NCBI RefSeq assembly: GCF_015708085.1
Contig: NZ_JADNYM010000012.1
Coordinates: 84,115 to 148,114 of the forward strand
DNA: 64,000 nucleotides
Origin: Arthrobacter terrae
Lineage (GTDB): Bacteria; Actinomycetota; Actinomycetes; Actinomycetales; Micrococcaceae
Direction: 5' to 3'
The translations under genes and the position numbers were made by a program. A model generated the notes under the pieces. It made no database searches and was not told the origin of the DNA. It saw only the letters and a program-made list of their open reading frames with translations. Positions 63,647-64,000 of the stretch are shown piece after piece. Every line of letters begins with the position of its first letter. Position 1 is the first letter of the stretch.

Positions 63647-63661
63647 ACGACTTGTAGTCGT
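63647..63661. promoter_or_regulatory. Second palindrome upstream of the secreted protein gene
   Basis: ACGACT TGT AGTCGT, with perfect 6-bp arms, lies 20 bp before the GTG at 63681, overlapping the likely core promoter or leader. Confidence 0.4.
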
Positions 63662-63680
63662 GAAAGGAACGGAGCATTTC

Positions 63681-63896
63681 GTGAAAACTCGAACCCTGGC
63701 CATTCTTACAAGTACGATGATCATTTTGGCCGGCTTGTTTGTCGCCTCACCAGCCAACGCGTCGGAAATCTCACCCGACGTCGCCAACCCTTCATCCTTG
63801 AGCGTTGTCACCTCGCGGCCAGCACACTTCAAAATGGACGTCGCCGTGCCACTGAGCGTGCTGGCGGCGGAGTCCCTACGTGTCAGCGTTGGGTAA
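63681..63896 (+). CDS. Small secreted protein of unknown function (71 aa)
   Basis: GTG at 63681 follows AAAGGAACGGAG. Residues 1-27 form a clear signal peptide: basic MKTRT, hydrophobic LAILTSTMIILAGLFVA, and cleavage site SPANA. The remaining 44 residues have no cysteine and end VLAAESLRVSVG. It could be complete or the surviving start of a longer exported protein. No family is recognised. The gene is divergent from the TetR regulator. Confidence 0.6.
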   Translation: MKTRTLAILTSTMIILAGLFVASPANASEISPDVANPSSLSVVTSRPAHFKMDVAVPLSVLAAESLRVSVG

Positions 63897-63956
63897 GGCC
63901 AGCAGCTCATAGCAACTCCGTCTGATTCGTAGGGCGAGAACCAGGAACATCATCAA

Positions 63957-64000
63957 TGTCTATCTCCACAATTTCGTTGCCGCGGGAGAATGGGTCCATG
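63957..64000 (+). CDS. Possible start of a gene running out of the window
   Basis: ATG at 63957 behind AGGAACATC opens a frame (MSISTISLPRENGS) to the window end. Too short to identify. It lies 60 bp after the small secreted protein gene and may belong to the same unit. Confidence 0.3.

Noticed and set aside
1..64000. CRISPR array or prophage
   Set aside because: No regularly spaced 25-40 bp repeats, cas genes, terminase, capsid or tail genes were found. The short tandem repeats are directly adjacent, with no spacers.

Overview
The window looks like chromosomal sequence from a high-GC Gram-positive of the Micrococcaceae (Arthrobacter-like). The reasons are high GC throughout; actinobacterial markers (Lsr2, ClpC, the short ArgA-type N-acetylglutamate synthase, DisA next to RadA); a lysS - small membrane protein - lsr2 - clpC order; DhaKLM with an HPr fused to DhaM; and an IclR-regulated hutU-hutH block. 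Genus assignment is inference from gene content and order; no search was run.

Layout. 1-4.8 kb: lysS (5' end outside the window), a 54-residue membrane protein, lsr2 with a recognisable sigma-70-type promoter, clpC and its strong terminator. 4.9-12.3 kb: a frameshifted TMEM175-type channel pseudogene, a 1305-residue secreted subtilase with three SLH repeats, and a glycosyltransferase / polysaccharide pyruvyl transferase pair, which suggests cell-surface functions. 12.4-18.1 kb: argA, a short-chain dehydrogenase remnant, a dienelactone-hydrolase-like enzyme, a CsbD stress protein and the dhaKLM operon. 18.1-22.6 kb: mutY, a membrane-anchored protein of unknown function, disA and radA (genome maintenance and c-di-AMP). 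22.7-28.8 kb: phosphate acquisition, with pstSCAB behind a PHO-box-like direct repeat, facing a PiT transporter plus DUF47 (PhoU-like) pair. 29-32 kb: proteins of unknown function, tRNA-Lys(UUU), a GNAT protein and an SDR. 32-35.5 kb: two closely similar MHS-family (ProP-like) symporters in tandem. 35.7-41.6 kb: PTS block ptsH, ptsI, fruA, fruK, fruR, with a perfect palindrome upstream of fruR. 41.7-45 kb: an EcsC-like protein and pxpABC (5-oxoprolinase). 45-49 kb: a hen1-pnkp RNA-repair operon. 49-57.5 kb: DUF445 protein, glycerophosphodiesterase, GH15 glycosidase, DoxX-like protein, azlCD, a 3-cysteine ferredoxin, a thiamine-binding-fold protein, an orphan DNA methyltransferase and a spermidine-synthase-like protein. 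57.6-62 kb: iclR-hutU-hutH for histidine breakdown, with a perfect 22-bp-arm palindrome between hutU and hutH. 62-64 kb: an accessory segment with an IS110 transposase remnant joined to the 5' end of a serine resolvase gene, then a TetR regulator divergent from a small secreted protein with two palindromes between them.

How the genes work together. Carbon entry runs through two PEP-dependent systems: fructose via EI/HPr/FruA then FruK, and dihydroxyacetone via EI/HPr then the DhaM relay to DhaK/DhaL. Phosphate uptake has both a high-affinity ABC system and a low-affinity PiT system. Histidine, 5-oxoproline and branched-chain amino acid genes point to amino-acid use and export. The most biologically distinctive unit is Hen1-Pnkp, which seals ribotoxin-cut RNA. 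No CRISPR array, prophage or complete restriction system was seen. Short in-frame tandem duplications of 12-22 bp recur across many unrelated loci.
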